Below, piece by piece: positions 50,223 to 64,000 of a stretch of 64,000 bases of DNA (positions are counted from its first letter, which is position 1; every line of letters starts with the position of its first letter). The position numbers and the translations under genes are program-made. This DNA is from Streptomyces sp. NBC_01275. Lineage in GTDB: Bacteria; Actinomycetota; Actinomycetes; Streptomycetales; Streptomycetaceae. Below the pieces are notes generated by a model. That model saw only the letters and a list, made by a program, of their open reading frames with translations, was not told where the DNA came from and made no database searches. The stretch covers positions 5,022,001-5,086,000 of the forward strand of contig NZ_JAPEOZ010000001.1 in the NCBI RefSeq assembly GCF_026340655.1, written 5' to 3'.

Positions 50223-51649
50223 CAGTCGTTCTCTCCGGTCTCTCCGGTGACGGCTTGGTGGGCGGGGGGCGACGGCTCGGGCGGGTGCAGTGCGGCGAAC
50301 CGTGCCGCGTCGCTCCGCGAGGCGCGCGCCGTGCGGCGGGACTGGCGGCGGCTCTGGTGGCCCGGGCCGCGGCCGCCGATCACCCGGGCGATCACGAACA
50401 GCACGAGCACCAGCGCCATCAGCACGGTGGCCGCCCCGAAACCGCGGGCGATCATCGTGGGCTCCGGCGACTTGACGAAGTTGAAGACGGCGAGCGGGAG
50501 GGAGACCATCGGGCCGCTCGTCGGGTCGGCGTTGAGGGCCGCCGTGAACCCCGCGGTGAGCAGCACCGGCGAGGTCTCGCCGATACCGCGCGCGGTGCCG
50601 AGGATGACGGCGGTGGCGAGCCCGGAGCGGGCGGTCGGCAGGACGACGTGCCAGACGGTCCGCCACCGCGGGGCCCCCAGCGCCTCCGCCGCCTCCGTCA
50701 GCGTGCCGGGCACGAGCCGCAGGACGACGTCCGCCGCCCGGATCACGATCGGCAGCATCATCACGCTGATCGCGAAGCCCGCCGCCAGCCCCGACTTCTG
50801 CAGGCCGAGGCCGAGGATCCAGGTGGCGTACACCATGAGTCCCGCGACGATCGACGGCAGCGCGGTCATCGCCTCGACGATGGTCCGTACGAACCGGGAG
50901 AGGCGGCCCGGGATCTGGTTGAGGTAGACCGCGCAGGCCAGCCCCAGCGGAACGGTGATGGTGAGCGCGATGGCGATCATCATCACCGTGCCGAGCATCG
51001 CGTGGGCGATGCCGCCGTGGGACAGCGGGTCCAGCGGGCCCGCCGCCTGCATGTCCTGGGTGAAGAAGTTGCCGTGCGGCAGCGCCTCGCGCCCCCGCCA
51101 GGCCGTGAACCCGATGACGAGCGCGAGCGCGCCGAACAGCAGCCCGGCCGCCGTCCACAGCACCACCGTCATCACCCGGTCGCGTACCGCCTGGCCGTCC
51201 TCCTCCAGACCGGTGAGGACGGCGTACGCCGCGAGGAAGGCGAGATACGCGGTGACGACGAAGCCCAGACCGCCGGAGAACGGCGCGATCTGCCCGAAGA
51301 GCAGGACGGCCACACACAGCCCGGAGGCGGCCGCGCCCCACAGAGCCAACACCCCCGAACGGGTGGGCCCGCCGATACGACGCGGCTCGTCGGGGAGGTC
51401 GGCGGCGGGGGTGAGGGCGGGGTCAGCGGCGGGGGCGGGGGCGGGGGCGAGGCCTGGGGCGGAGGCAGAGGCGAGGCCGGGGGCGCTCGCCGCGGCCGCC
51501 GATGCGCGCTCCTCCGCAGCTTCCTCCGCCGCTACTTCCGCAGCAGCTTCCGCCGTTTCCCCTGCGGCTTCCGCGACCTCCGCGACCTCCGCGGCTTCTC
51601 CCGCGGCCTCTTCTCTGGCTTCTTCTGCGACGTTTTCCACGACCGTCAT
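50222..51649 (-). CDS. pstA: Phosphate ABC transporter permease PstA
   Basis: A 475-residue permease, longer than the usual 300. The core (about 150-430) has the PstA pattern: GNFFTQDMQAAGP, then GIAHAMLGTVMMIAIALTIT, ALPSIVAGLMVYATWIL and the EAA loop EALGAPRWRTVWHVVLPTA. An N-terminal extension of about 95 residues is rich in Glu/Ala/Pro and comes from short DNA repeats; it may be cytosolic and disordered. Two extra membrane helices precede the core. The start is one base after the pstC stop. It should form the channel with PstC and use ATP through PstB. Confidence 0.92.
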   Translation of the reverse strand: MTVVENVAEEAREEAAGEAAEVAEVAEAAGETAEAAAEVAAEEAAEERASAAAASAPGLASASAPGLAPAPAPAADPALTPAADLPDEPRRIGGPTRSGVLALWGAAASGLCVAVLLFGQIAPFSGGLGFVVTAYLAFLAAYAVLTGLEEDGQAVRDRVMTVVLWTAAGLLFGALALVIGFTAWRGREALPHGNFFTQDMQAAGPLDPLSHGGIAHAMLGTVMMIAIALTITVPLGLACAVYLNQIPGRLSRFVRTIVEAMTALPSIVAGLMVYATWILGLGLQKSGLAAGFAISVMMLPIVIRAADVVLRLVPGTLTEAAEALGAPRWRTVWHVVLPTARSGLATAVILGTARGIGETSPVLLTAGFTAALNADPTSGPMVSLPLAVFNFVKSPEPTMIARGFGAATVLMALVLVLFVIARVIGGRGPGHQSRRQSRRTARASRSDAARFAALHPPEPSPPAHQAVTGETGEND

Positions 51650-51650
51650 C

Positions 51651-52688
51651 TCATGCCTCGCTCTGCGCGCCGGAACGGGAGCGGGCCACGATGGAGGAGG
51701 CGGTGAAGTTGACCGCCAGGGTGAGCAGGAACAGCGCCAGGCCCGCCGCCATCAGCGCCGACATGCCGAAGGTGGACGCGTCGCCGTAGTGCAGGGCGAT
51801 GAGGGAGGAGACGGAGTTCGAGCCGGTCTGCAGGATGTGCGGCTGGATGACGAAGACCGGCGAGATGATCAGATAGACGGCGATCGTCTCGCCGAGCGCC
51901 CGGCCGAGCCCGAGCATCGTCCCGCCGATGATGCCGCCCTTGCCGTACGGCAGGACGACCGCCCGGATCATGCCCCAGCGGGTGGCGCCCAGCGCGTACG
52001 CGCCCTCGCGTTCGCCGGCCGGGGCCTGCGTGAACACCTCCCGCATCACCGAGCACTGGATCGGCGCGACCATCAGCGCGACGACGATCCCCGCGACGAA
52101 GGCGGAGGCGGTGTAGACGCTGTCGGAGGCCAGGGGCTCGCCGGGCTGGGTTCCGTCGACGGTGAACAGGGGGATCCAGCCGAGCCAGTCGGACAGCCAC
52201 CGCGACAGCCCGATCACATGCTGCTGGAGGAAGAACAGTCCCCACAGCCCGTACACCACCGACGGGACGGCCGCCATCAGGTCGACCAGGGTGACCAGGG
52301 TGCGGCGCAGTCTGCGCGGGGCAACGTCGGAGATGAACAGCGCGGTCCCCACGGCCAGCGGCACGGAGATCGTCACCGCGACGGCGGCGATCAGCAGGGT
52401 GCCGGTGAGCACGGCCGCGATGCCGAAGCGGTGGACGTCCGGCTGCCACTGCGCCGTGGTCAGGAACGACAGCCCCGTGGCGCGCAGCGCCTGACCGGCC
52501 CTCAGCAGCAGGAACAGCCCGACGGCCGCCATGATGCCGAGGACGACGACTCCGGTGGCCGTCAACTGATACCGGAAGATCCGGTCACCGAGCCCGTGGG
52601 CCGCGTGCGGCCGTCGAGGGACGGGTCTGTCAGGCTCCGGTTCGCCGGAAGCCTCCTGTACGGACACCACTGCGCCCCCCAAGGACAC
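51651..52688 (-). CDS. pstC: Phosphate ABC transporter permease PstC
   Basis: A 345-residue permease with the PstC layout: a cytosolic N-terminus, first helix VVVLGIMAAVGLFLLL, the AVPSVVYGLWGLFFLQ helix and the EAA motif GALGATRWGMIRAVVLP-like segment (read as YALGATRWGMIRAVVLPYG). It ends with LALFLLTLAVNFTASSIV. It is the first gene of the rearranged operon. GTG at 52688 is the first start; a GTG seven codons later is possible. The upstream 341 bases carry no convincing PHO box that I can read: only one GTTCACC heptamer at 52690. Confidence 0.93.
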   Translation of the reverse strand: MSLGGAVVSVQEASGEPEPDRPVPRRPHAAHGLGDRIFRYQLTATGVVVLGIMAAVGLFLLLRAGQALRATGLSFLTTAQWQPDVHRFGIAAVLTGTLLIAAVAVTISVPLAVGTALFISDVAPRRLRRTLVTLVDLMAAVPSVVYGLWGLFFLQQHVIGLSRWLSDWLGWIPLFTVDGTQPGEPLASDSVYTASAFVAGIVVALMVAPIQCSVMREVFTQAPAGEREGAYALGATRWGMIRAVVLPYGKGGIIGGTMLGLGRALGETIAVYLIISPVFVIQPHILQTGSNSVSSLIALHYGDASTFGMSALMAAGLALFLLTLAVNFTASSIVARSRSGAQSEA

Positions 52689-52844
52689 GGTTCACCCCAT
52701 GCGGCTTCGTGATCGAGCCGCGCGGGGGAGAGTCAATGGCGGGATCCTGTCCCCCCAACGCGCCGGATGTGGACGAGATGTGAATTGCTCATGTCGCTTT
52801 CGTGGGGTGGCTGTGAGGGGCAGGCCCTAGGGGGTTTCCCTTGC

Positions 52845-52910
52845 GGCGCGGCGCGGCGCGGCGCGGCGCGACGTGGCGTGGCATGGCGTGGCATGGCGTG
52901 GCATGGCAGG
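52845..52910. repeat. GCGCG and TGGCATGGCG tandem repeats upstream of the Lrp gene
   Basis: Five-base GGCGC units repeat about five times (52845-52870), immediately followed by a ten-base unit GTGGCATGGC repeated three times (52876-52905). The array lies in the 341-base region 52689-53029 between pstC and the Lrp-family gene. No other gene is apparent in this region. Confidence 0.85.
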
Positions 52911-53029
52911 CCGCGGAGCCGTTGCTTGCGCCCGAACCGACATCGGAGAAGCCCACGCCCATCACCGCCAAAGCGGCCGGAAGCGAGCATCAACCGCTGA
53001 CAGCGCCACCCCGGTGGCACACTTCCTCC

Positions 53030-54040
53030 GTGGCAGACGACATGGACAGGAGAATCCTCCACGCCCTCCAGTGCGCGCCGAGGGCCCCGTTCCGGCGTAT
53101 CGGCGAGGTGATCGGCGTGTCGGAGCAGACCGCGGCCCGCCGTTACCACGCGCTGCGCCGCGACGGGGTGGTGCGGGTGGTGGGCGTGGTCGACCCCGCC
53201 GTGTACGGGCAGGCGCAGTGGGTCGCCCGCGTCCGCTGCCGCCCCGACCGGGTCGCCCCGCTCGCCGACGCACTCGCCCGGCGGCCCGACATCGCCTACG
53301 CCAACATCGCCTCGGGCGGCTCGGAGATCATCTGCGTCATCAGCTCGCCCGTCGACTTCCAGCGCGACGACATGCTGCTGCGGCAACTGCCCAAGTCGGC
53401 CGCCGTCCTCGACGTGAGCATCGACCTGATGATCCATCCGTTCGGCGATCCCGGCAGGGTGGGCTGGGCCGGCGCCGGCGGACGCCTCACCCCCGAGCAG
53501 GTACGCCGACTGACCGGCGACCGGCCCTCCGCCGCCCCGACCGGCCCTCCGCCGCCCCCGGCCGACGAGGACGCCCCGCTCCTGGACGCCCTCGCCCAGG
53601 ACGGCCGGACCACCCACACCCAGCTGGCCGAACTCACCGGCTGGTCCAAGGCCCGCGTCGCCCGCAGACTCGAGGCCCTGGAGGCCTCCGGCACCCTCTC
53701 CTACGACGTCGACTCGATCCCCGAACGCCTCGGCTACCACCTCAACGCCACCCTCTGGCTGCGCGTGGCCCCCGCCCACCTCCAGCACATCGGAGAAGAG
53801 CTGGCCCGCCACGACGAGATCGCCTTCGCCGGAGCCATCAGCGGGCGGCACAACGTGATGGCCATCGTCGTCTGCCACGACGCCGAGGACTTCTACCGCT
53901 ATCTGGTCACCCGGGTCGCCCCGCTCCCCGGCATCGACTCCTACGACGTGAGCATCAGGGTCCGCCGCCTCAAACAGGCCGCCTCCCTCATCTCCCACGG
54001 CCGTCTGGTCCATCCGGCGGTCAGCCGGCTGAGAAGGTGA
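53030..54040 (+). CDS. Lrp/AsnC family regulator with two HTH-ligand modules
   Basis: A 336-residue protein with two Lrp/AsnC modules in tandem. Module 1: HTH around residues 10-45 (APFRRIGEVIGVSEQTAARR), then an RAM-type beta-alpha-beta region to about 145. Module 2: HTH at about 185-225 (RTTHTQLAELTGWSKARVARR), then a second RAM-type region (HLNATLWLRVAP; GRHNVMAIVVC). Standard Lrp proteins have one module of about 150 residues; double forms are known in actinobacteria. The GTG at 53030 has only a weak ribosome-binding site. It overlaps the next, convergent gene by 20 bases. Target and amino-acid ligand are unknown. Confidence 0.9.
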   Translation: MADDMDRRILHALQCAPRAPFRRIGEVIGVSEQTAARRYHALRRDGVVRVVGVVDPAVYGQAQWVARVRCRPDRVAPLADALARRPDIAYANIASGGSEIICVISSPVDFQRDDMLLRQLPKSAAVLDVSIDLMIHPFGDPGRVGWAGAGGRLTPEQVRRLTGDRPSAAPTGPPPPPADEDAPLLDALAQDGRTTHTQLAELTGWSKARVARRLEALEASGTLSYDVDSIPERLGYHLNATLWLRVAPAHLQHIGEELARHDEIAFAGAISGRHNVMAIVVCHDAEDFYRYLVTRVAPLPGIDSYDVSIRVRRLKQAASLISHGRLVHPAVSRLRR

Positions 54041-55040
54041 TCACCTGCGTGTAGTCGGTTCCGGCGTGGAACTCCACCCGTTGCGTGCCGGTCGGCGCGT
54101 GGATCCCGCTCAGCGGGAGCGTCCAGGTGTGCGTGGAGCCGCTGACCGTCGTTCCGGGATCGGCGCCGACCTCGGTCCAGCTCCAGTGGCTCGACAGGCT
54201 CCGGTAGAGGACGCCGTTCTCGATCATGTAGTCCGCGCCGAGGACCGAGGGCGACGGATAGGGGAGCCGATAGCCGGTCGCGGTGTCGCCGTCGGTGTCG
54301 ATGAAGGCGTGGTAGTACTTCTGCGAGGTGTGGAAGGTCGCCCGGAGGGTGACGGTTCCGGCGGACACGCAGGCGGAGTAGCCGGTGATGGGCCCGGAGC
54401 CCGCGATGGGCGTGCAGGGGGCCCCGCCGTCGTCACCGCCCGACCCGGTCTTGGCATGGTCGGCAGCGGCCGTGGTGGCGGAGGGCCGGGCCTTCGCGGA
54501 GGGCTGGGCGTCGCCGGCCGCGGCGGATGCCGTGGCCGATGCCTGTGGCGACGCGCTCTCGCCGTCCGCCGACGGCGAGACGGACGGCAGGGCCGGCCCG
54601 AGCCCGCCCGGCGTGCTCTCGTACGGGCCACCGCCCCCGGTCGCCTGCGGTACGTCGTCCGGCGTCGACGCCGACGGCCGCACGTCGCCGCCGCCGACCA
54701 CGAGGAAGGCGCCGCCGATCAGCGCGGCCCCGACCACGGCGACGCCGGCCAGCAGCACCGCCCGGGGCAACCGCCGCCAGACGGGGGGTCGAAGGGCGGC
54801 GTGGGCGGCATCGGCGGCGTCGGCGGCGTCGGCGGTGTCGGCACCCGCCCGGTCCGGCCGCGCGTCGGCACGCCCCGCCGCGAACGCGGCCGCCGCGGCG
54901 GACAGCGGCGCGACCGTGGCAGCGGACTTCGCCCCGGGCTCGGAGTCTTTCCCGGAGCCGGAATCCGGCCCGTTGAGGGCGGCGGACGCCGCCGCGATCG
55001 CCGACGGTCCTTTCGACCGGCGTGGCAGCGGAGCCTGCAC
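54021..55040 (-). CDS. Single-pass membrane protein with extracellular beta domain, unknown function
   Basis: A 339-residue protein. A cytosolic N-terminus rich in Ala/Asp (DTADAADAADAAHAA, from a GGCGTC repeat) is followed by one membrane helix (AVLLAGVAVVGAALIGGAFLVV, about 93-115). Next comes a Ser/Pro/Ala-rich stalk, then a C-terminal globular domain of about 125 residues with two Cys (PCTPIAGSG; YSACVSAG) and aromatic strands (YYHAFIDTDGDTATGY; SSHWSWTEVGAD). The domain resembles secreted domains that follow family-6-type stalks, but I cannot name it. It converges on the Lrp gene. Confidence 0.78.
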   Translation of the reverse strand: MQAPLPRRSKGPSAIAAASAALNGPDSGSGKDSEPGAKSAATVAPLSAAAAAFAAGRADARPDRAGADTADAADAADAAHAALRPPVWRRLPRAVLLAGVAVVGAALIGGAFLVVGGGDVRPSASTPDDVPQATGGGGPYESTPGGLGPALPSVSPSADGESASPQASATASAAAGDAQPSAKARPSATTAAADHAKTGSGGDDGGAPCTPIAGSGPITGYSACVSAGTVTLRATFHTSQKYYHAFIDTDGDTATGYRLPYPSPSVLGADYMIENGVLYRSLSSHWSWTEVGADPGTTVSGSTHTWTLPLSGIHAPTGTQRVEFHAGTDYTQVITFSAG

Positions 55041-55355
55041 TGTCGTGGCGTCCTTCCAGGAGAGCCGTCCAGGAGAGCCGTGCCGAACCCGTCCGGCAGC
55101 GCTGAGCCGCCGATCGTACCTGGGTTCGACAAGGATCGAGCCACATCTCGGCGGCTCATCTCAGTCAACGTGCCTGTGAAGAGCCCCAGTTGAGTCCCAG
55201 GCCCGGAAAGTCTGCCGGTTCGTACAGGTCTCACGGCCGGTGGCGCCTTCGCTGTCTCGGCCGTACTGCTGGTCGCCTTCCTGTTCCTCCAGGCCCGCAG
55301 CGCGGACCCGCCACCCCCACCGACCCTGACATGACGCGGTCCTGGACCCAGGGAC
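55041..55355. other. Intergenic region with a possible broken membrane-protein fragment
   Basis: This 315-base stretch has no complete gene. Bases 55194-55334 on the plus strand are open in one frame and read a hydrophobic helix (GGAFAVSAVLLVAFLFLQ) and a Pro-rich end, but there is a stop at 55191-55193 and no start codon. It may be the tail of a lost gene. Two copies of CCAGGAGAGCCGT near 55057-55082 form a short direct repeat. Confidence 0.4.
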
Positions 55356-60515
<5,160 letters not shown>

Positions 60516-60517
60516 TA

Positions 60518-63500
60518 TCAGGGGCCCAGGTGCACGACTGCGGCGAAAGCGAGCGCGTGCTCGGCGGAATGGGCGATCCACGTCCGCACGACCTGGTGCA
60601 GGGCGCGGGCCGAGCCCTCCGGACGAAGCCGTCCGTCGGGGCCCAGGAGCAGGACGTACACGGAGTGCGCGAAGTCGTGGACGGCCGCGTCCGCACTCCA
60701 TCCCGGCAGCCCGATCACGTGGTCGAAGCCGGCGGTCTGGAAGGCGGTGGCCAAGGTCCATCCGTCGCTCTCGAAGCCCTGATCGCCGCCGTTCGACTCG
60801 CGGACCGAGAGATAGGCCAGTGCTCCGTCGGCGCCGTCGGTGCCGAATCCCAGCTGGGGGACGCCCTCGTGAAGACGGGCGCGGCCGACGAAGTGGAAGA
60901 ACGGGTGGTCGGCGAGGTGCGCCGCGACGTTCGCACCGGCGGCCTGCGTGCCGCGCAGGACGCGGGCGTGCGGGAGGAGCCGATGGATTGCGTCGATCTC
61001 CCTCGCCCCGTACGGCAGGTCGTCGTCCGCGAGGACCAGCAGCATCGGCTGGACAGGCTGGTGGCCCGAGTGCCTTTCGCGGGTTCGTGCGGTCGTCAGC
61101 GCCTGAAGGCTTGAGGTGTAGGAGTGAACCGCGTAGTCCATGGCGGACCTCGAATGCTGCCCCGCCAGGTGGAGGGGGAGCATGGTGAACGGGCTGGTGG
61201 GACACCACCACATGCGTGGCAGCATGTCGGACCAGACCGCGTCGTTCGCCGCCGCACTCTCTGTGGTGGGGTACGGGATGCCGGTGCTGGTCCCGTAGCC
61301 CAGCCCGAGAGCGGAGAGGACAGGCCCCACCGTGCTTCGATCCAGCCATTCGAGTATCTGCCAGACCACGTGCTGATCCTGTGGCGCAGGGCCGGTGCTC
61401 ATCGCGGCCCGATAACTGTTCGTCTGGTTCTTGAGAGCGGCCGGGCTCAATTCGGGCAGCGGGAGCGACGACACCCCCTGGCGGGTCACGAGCAGTGCGT
61501 CGCAGCGGCGGGCGGCCGTGCTGAGAACGACGACGGGACCTTCGCTCGCAGCCGCCACCAGCCGGTGAGCGGGTACGGGGGCGAGGAAGTCCCCGAAACC
61601 GGGAACGGCACGCATCTCTGTGACGAGCTGGTCCAGCCGGGTTTGAACCGAGGCTTGCAGCCGGTGGATCCGTGATGCGATCGGCCTGGGGGAGAGATGG
61701 AGGAGCGCCCACAGCCGACGGAGCTCCGCGACGAGATCCGGCGCGGCTCCCCGCAGCCGGTGCACCTCCACAGGAGATTCCTGACGCCAGGCCGACAGGA
61801 GAACACTCCGTTGTTCCAGGAACTCGAGTGCGCGTTCCGGCGCCCCCGCCTCGATGGCGCAGGCGGCGGCCTCCCCGCTCAGCTTCTCCCAGGCCCTGAC
61901 GATGTCCGCGTGGTCACGGCCGGACGCCAGCAGCATCAGCGGGAGAAGGTCGGCGACGGTCTCGTAGCTCTGTACGACGTCCTCGGGCAGGTTGAGGCGC
62001 ACCGCCAGACTTCCCCAGAGGAGTCCGGCCCAGAGACGTTGCAGCGGCAGGGCGTACCGGCGGACAGCGACCTCCTGCGCTCTGTCGGCCGCACGGCGGA
62101 GGGAGGCGTACGACGTCTTCGGTCTGCCTGAGATGAACGCGGCGCGGGCCAGGAGCACGGACGACGACTCTGGATCGATGAGCGGACGGTCGATGCCACC
62201 GTCGCCGTACTGCAGGAGTGAGTCCAACTCCGCCAGGGCGCCGGTGAGGTCCGTCCGCGACGAGTCGAGTGTGTGCAGTTCGAGCAGGGCGGAGGCGTAG
62301 GCGGCGGTCCGTGCGAGATGGTCCGCGGGGCCGAGGGCGACGAGATCCTCCCTGGTCGACCTGAAGCTCTCGATGGCCTGGCTCAGCGACTGGCTGTCCC
62401 CGGTCGCCCGGTATCTCAGGACCAGGCATTCGCCTTGCTGGACGAGTGCGGTGTGCCGGTAGGGCAGGTCCGGGTGGTGCCGGAACTGGGAGACGACCTC
62501 CCGGGAGGCGTCGACGGCGAGGTCGAGTGCGGACACGTCTCCGGTCCGGCGGAAGCTGTCGAGCAGGCAGCGGTTCAGGCTGATGAGCGCCGTCATTCTC
62601 CAGACGGACCTCGTCGGCAGGGATCTGGCCGCCTGTTCGGCGAGAGTGACCGCCTCGTCGAGATCCGCCTGCTCCGACAGCACGGCGGAGCCCACCCGCA
62701 GGACGTCGCTCAGAGCGTGTTGCAGCCGGGGACGGAGCCGTATGTCCCTCTCAGGACTGAGCTTGACGGCCGAGCGGCTCTGCCGCAGCGCCGCGTGGAG
62801 AGCGGCCTGCGAACCGTCCCTCCAGAAGCGGGCCAGATGCACCGAGGCGAGTACGGACGCCCGCTCGGCCAGTACGGATCGGGGCTCCTGCGGGGGCGCG
62901 GCTTCCGCTACCAGGATTTCGGCCCGGTCGAGGTCGGCCGGATCTCCCTCCGCCTCGTACCAGGCGACGAGAACCCGGGCGAGTGACAGCGCGTAAGTCT
63001 CCCGGTCGGAAGTCGAGTCGAGCGTCGAGTCCATGAGATCCATGGCCCGACGCAGGGCGTTCTCGCGTGGCCGGACCGTATGGAGGACCACGTAGGTGTC
63101 GAGAAGTTCCGAGATGAGCCGTCCGGTGGCGATCGTGCCGCCCCGCAGTCGGATCTCCCGGGTGGCGAGGGCGTCCACGGCCTGGTGCAGGTAGGAGAGG
63201 TCACCCGTGTAGTGGAAGAGTTCGCGCTGGGCGGCCCCGAGGACGGTGTCGGCTCGCATGCTCTGCTCCAGGGACACCACGCCGGTCATGAGCACTACGA
63301 CGCCGACGGCGCGTTCAAGCGAATTCCGTGAGCCGAAGCGAAGGCCGTGGAGATACAGCGTTTCCGCGATTTCGCAGCCGAGTTCGGGGAATTCTCTCAG
63401 CTCGTATCCGGTCTCGAGGGTATGCGTCGCCAGAGCGAGGGCCGCGAGGAGGTCATCGGGTTTGCCCGCGCGGTGGTGGTACCGCTCGCGCAGGTCCCGG

Positions 63501-64000
63501 ATCGCCTGCGTCAGCCGTGGCGCCAACTCGGGGTCCACGTCGGGCCCGATCAGTTCGCTCAGCGCTTCGTACTCGGACGCGTCCGGCCGTGGCGTGGCCG
63601 GGGCGGGTTCGTCGATGACGTACACCTGCCCCGCGCCGGTGCGCAGGCCGACCGGGCCGGTCCCCACGTCGAGGCGGACGACCTCGGCCGCGTCGACGCG
63701 CACCGTGCGGACGGCTGAGCCCGCGGTGATCTCGACCACCCGCGGGGAGGTGTCGGGGACGAGGACGGCCGCCGCGTCCCTGCCCCGGACCTTTCCCAGC
63801 AGCAGCGTCCTTCCTTCGCGCAGGACGCCGAGCGGGGCTTCTCCGACGGCCGAGGCGATGGACGACACGGTGGTGAGGGTGAGTTCGGGCGCCGTGCCGG
63901 GGTCGAGGGACGGAACGTGCGGGCGGGCCGCGTTGGCGAGGCTCCACGCGGTGGCGGTCGAGAGGGTCTCGGAGGGCAGCCGGCGCTGTGCCTCCGCGAA
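60518..64000 (-). CDS. CHAT-like (degenerate) TPR-rich protein (5' end cut by window)
   Basis: The coding frame is open to the window edge, so the N-terminus lies outside; at least 1160 residues are inside. About 60 residues of beta-rich sequence (GRTLLLGKVRGRDAAAVLV) precede a long TPR-like helical array (about 750 residues) with repeats such as DLDEAVTLAEQAARSLP and ERALEFLEQRSVLLSAW. The C-terminal 380 residues follow the CHAT (caspase-related) pattern, but catalytic positions appear lost. HFxxHG is HFVGRARLH, and where LSACETG is expected the sequence reads LSVRESNGG. It is therefore probably inactive as a protease. It is followed immediately by the caspase/HSP90 gene, so both should be co-expressed. 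Confidence 0.82.
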   Translation of the reverse strand, partial: FAEAQRRLPSETLSTATAWSLANAARPHVPSLDPGTAPELTLTTVSSIASAVGEAPLGVLREGRTLLLGKVRGRDAAAVLVPDTSPRVVEITAGSAVRTVRVDAAEVVRLDVGTGPVGLRTGAGQVYVIDEPAPATPRPDASEYEALSELIGPDVDPELAPRLTQAIRDLRERYHHRAGKPDDLLAALALATHTLETGYELREFPELGCEIAETLYLHGLRFGSRNSLERAVGVVVLMTGVVSLEQSMRADTVLGAAQRELFHYTGDLSYLHQAVDALATREIRLRGGTIATGRLISELLDTYVVLHTVRPRENALRRAMDLMDSTLDSTSDRETYALSLARVLVAWYEAEGDPADLDRAEILVAEAAPPQEPRSVLAERASVLASVHLARFWRDGSQAALHAALRQSRSAVKLSPERDIRLRPRLQHALSDVLRVGSAVLSEQADLDEAVTLAEQAARSLPTRSVWRMTALISLNRCLLDSFRRTGDVSALDLAVDASREVVSQFRHHPDLPYRHTALVQQGECLVLRYRATGDSQSLSQAIESFRSTREDLVALGPADHLARTAAYASALLELHTLDSSRTDLTGALAELDSLLQYGDGGIDRPLIDPESSSVLLARAAFISGRPKTSYASLRRAADRAQEVAVRRYALPLQRLWAGLLWGSLAVRLNLPEDVVQSYETVADLLPLMLLASGRDHADIVRAWEKLSGEAAACAIEAGAPERALEFLEQRSVLLSAWRQESPVEVHRLRGAAPDLVAELRRLWALLHLSPRPIASRIHRLQASVQTRLDQLVTEMRAVPGFGDFLAPVPAHRLVAAASEGPVVVLSTAARRCDALLVTRQGVSSLPLPELSPAALKNQTNSYRAAMSTGPAPQDQHVVWQILEWLDRSTVGPVLSALGLGYGTSTGIPYPTTESAAANDAVWSDMLPRMWWCPTSPFTMLPLHLAGQHSRSAMDYAVHSYTSSLQALTTARTRERHSGHQPVQPMLLVLADDDLPYGAREIDAIHRLLPHARVLRGTQAAGANVAAHLADHPFFHFVGRARLHEGVPQLGFGTDGADGALAYLSVRESNGGDQGFESDGWTLATAFQTAGFDHVIGLPGWSADAAVHDFAHSVYVLLLGPDGRLRPEGSARALHQVVRTWIAHSAEHALAFAAVVHLGP

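Noticed and set aside
52690..52696. GTTCACC heptamer upstream of pstC as a PHO box
   Set aside because: A PhoP site needs direct repeats of the heptamer every 11 bases; no second copy is present 11 bases up- or downstream on either strand.
55194..55334. Small membrane protein gene on the plus strand
   Set aside because: The frame has one plausible membrane helix but no start codon after an in-frame stop at 55191, so it cannot be called as a gene.

Overview
The window is high-GC actinobacterial chromosome, almost certainly Streptomyces. The evidence is about 70% or higher GC with strong third-position GC bias, frequent GTG/TTG starts, Tat and Sec secreted enzymes, NarL-type two-component pairs, a SpoIIE-type phosphatase with its own kinase domain, paired cold-shock/DEAD-helicase units, and cholesterol oxidase and chitinase genes. 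No rRNA, tRNA, CRISPR array, insertion sequence or phage gene was found.

Layout. 1-4.5 kb: the 3' end of a sensor kinase, a hotdog thioesterase, an MGT-type glycosyltransferase, a WS/DGAT-like acyltransferase and a small unknown protein. 4.6-10.6 kb: two diverged copies of a cold-shock protein + DEAD-box RNA helicase unit, both on the minus strand. Each copy has a conserved cold-shock leader element, a strong hairpin between the genes, and a second hairpin that buries the helicase ribosome-binding site; the paired stems differ between copies by compensatory changes. A MerR-like regulator, a DUF952 protein and two small genes lie between or after the copies. 11-20.4 kb: unknown proteins, a TetR regulator, a GH18 chitinase with a DasR-box-like upstream sequence, an MMPL exporter and a histidine kinase/response regulator pair preceded by a six-copy 23-bp tandem repeat.

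20.5-32.3 kb is the most unusual region. Seven translationally coupled plus-strand genes encode a DegT/StrS aminotransferase, a large protein with a PRPP-loop-like motif, a phosphoribosyltransferase with a winged-helix-like tail, a methyltransferase/beta-propeller/kinase fusion, a HAD phosphatase, another phosphoribosyltransferase and a HisA-like barrel. They face a minus-strand HisH-HisF pair whose HisF lacks the second catalytic Asp; a separate aminoglycoside-phosphotransferase-like gene follows. I read this as an uncharacterised pathway built on PRPP and histidine-pathway chemistry, probably making a nucleoside-like or imidazole-like specialised metabolite. This is inference from domain content.

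32.4-41.8 kb: Tat-exported cholesterol oxidase, a DUF5990 protein, a TetR regulator divergent from an MDR oxidoreductase with a palindromic operator, a small membrane protein, a decayed rutA, a multidomain SpoIIE phosphatase, and an NTF2-like gene divergent from an HxlR regulator with a palindromic operator. 41.8-52.7 kb: a rearranged phosphate-type ABC locus (pstC-pstA-pstS, a large membrane-anchored secreted protein, a PBP/Ig-like secreted protein, a sortase-fold protein without catalytic residues, pstB). 53-64 kb: a double-domain Lrp regulator, a membrane-anchored secreted protein, and a putative conflict/defence operon of a CHAT-like protein (cut by the window end, catalytic residues lost) followed by a 1.7-thousand-residue caspase/HSP90-type ATPase/winged-helix protein.
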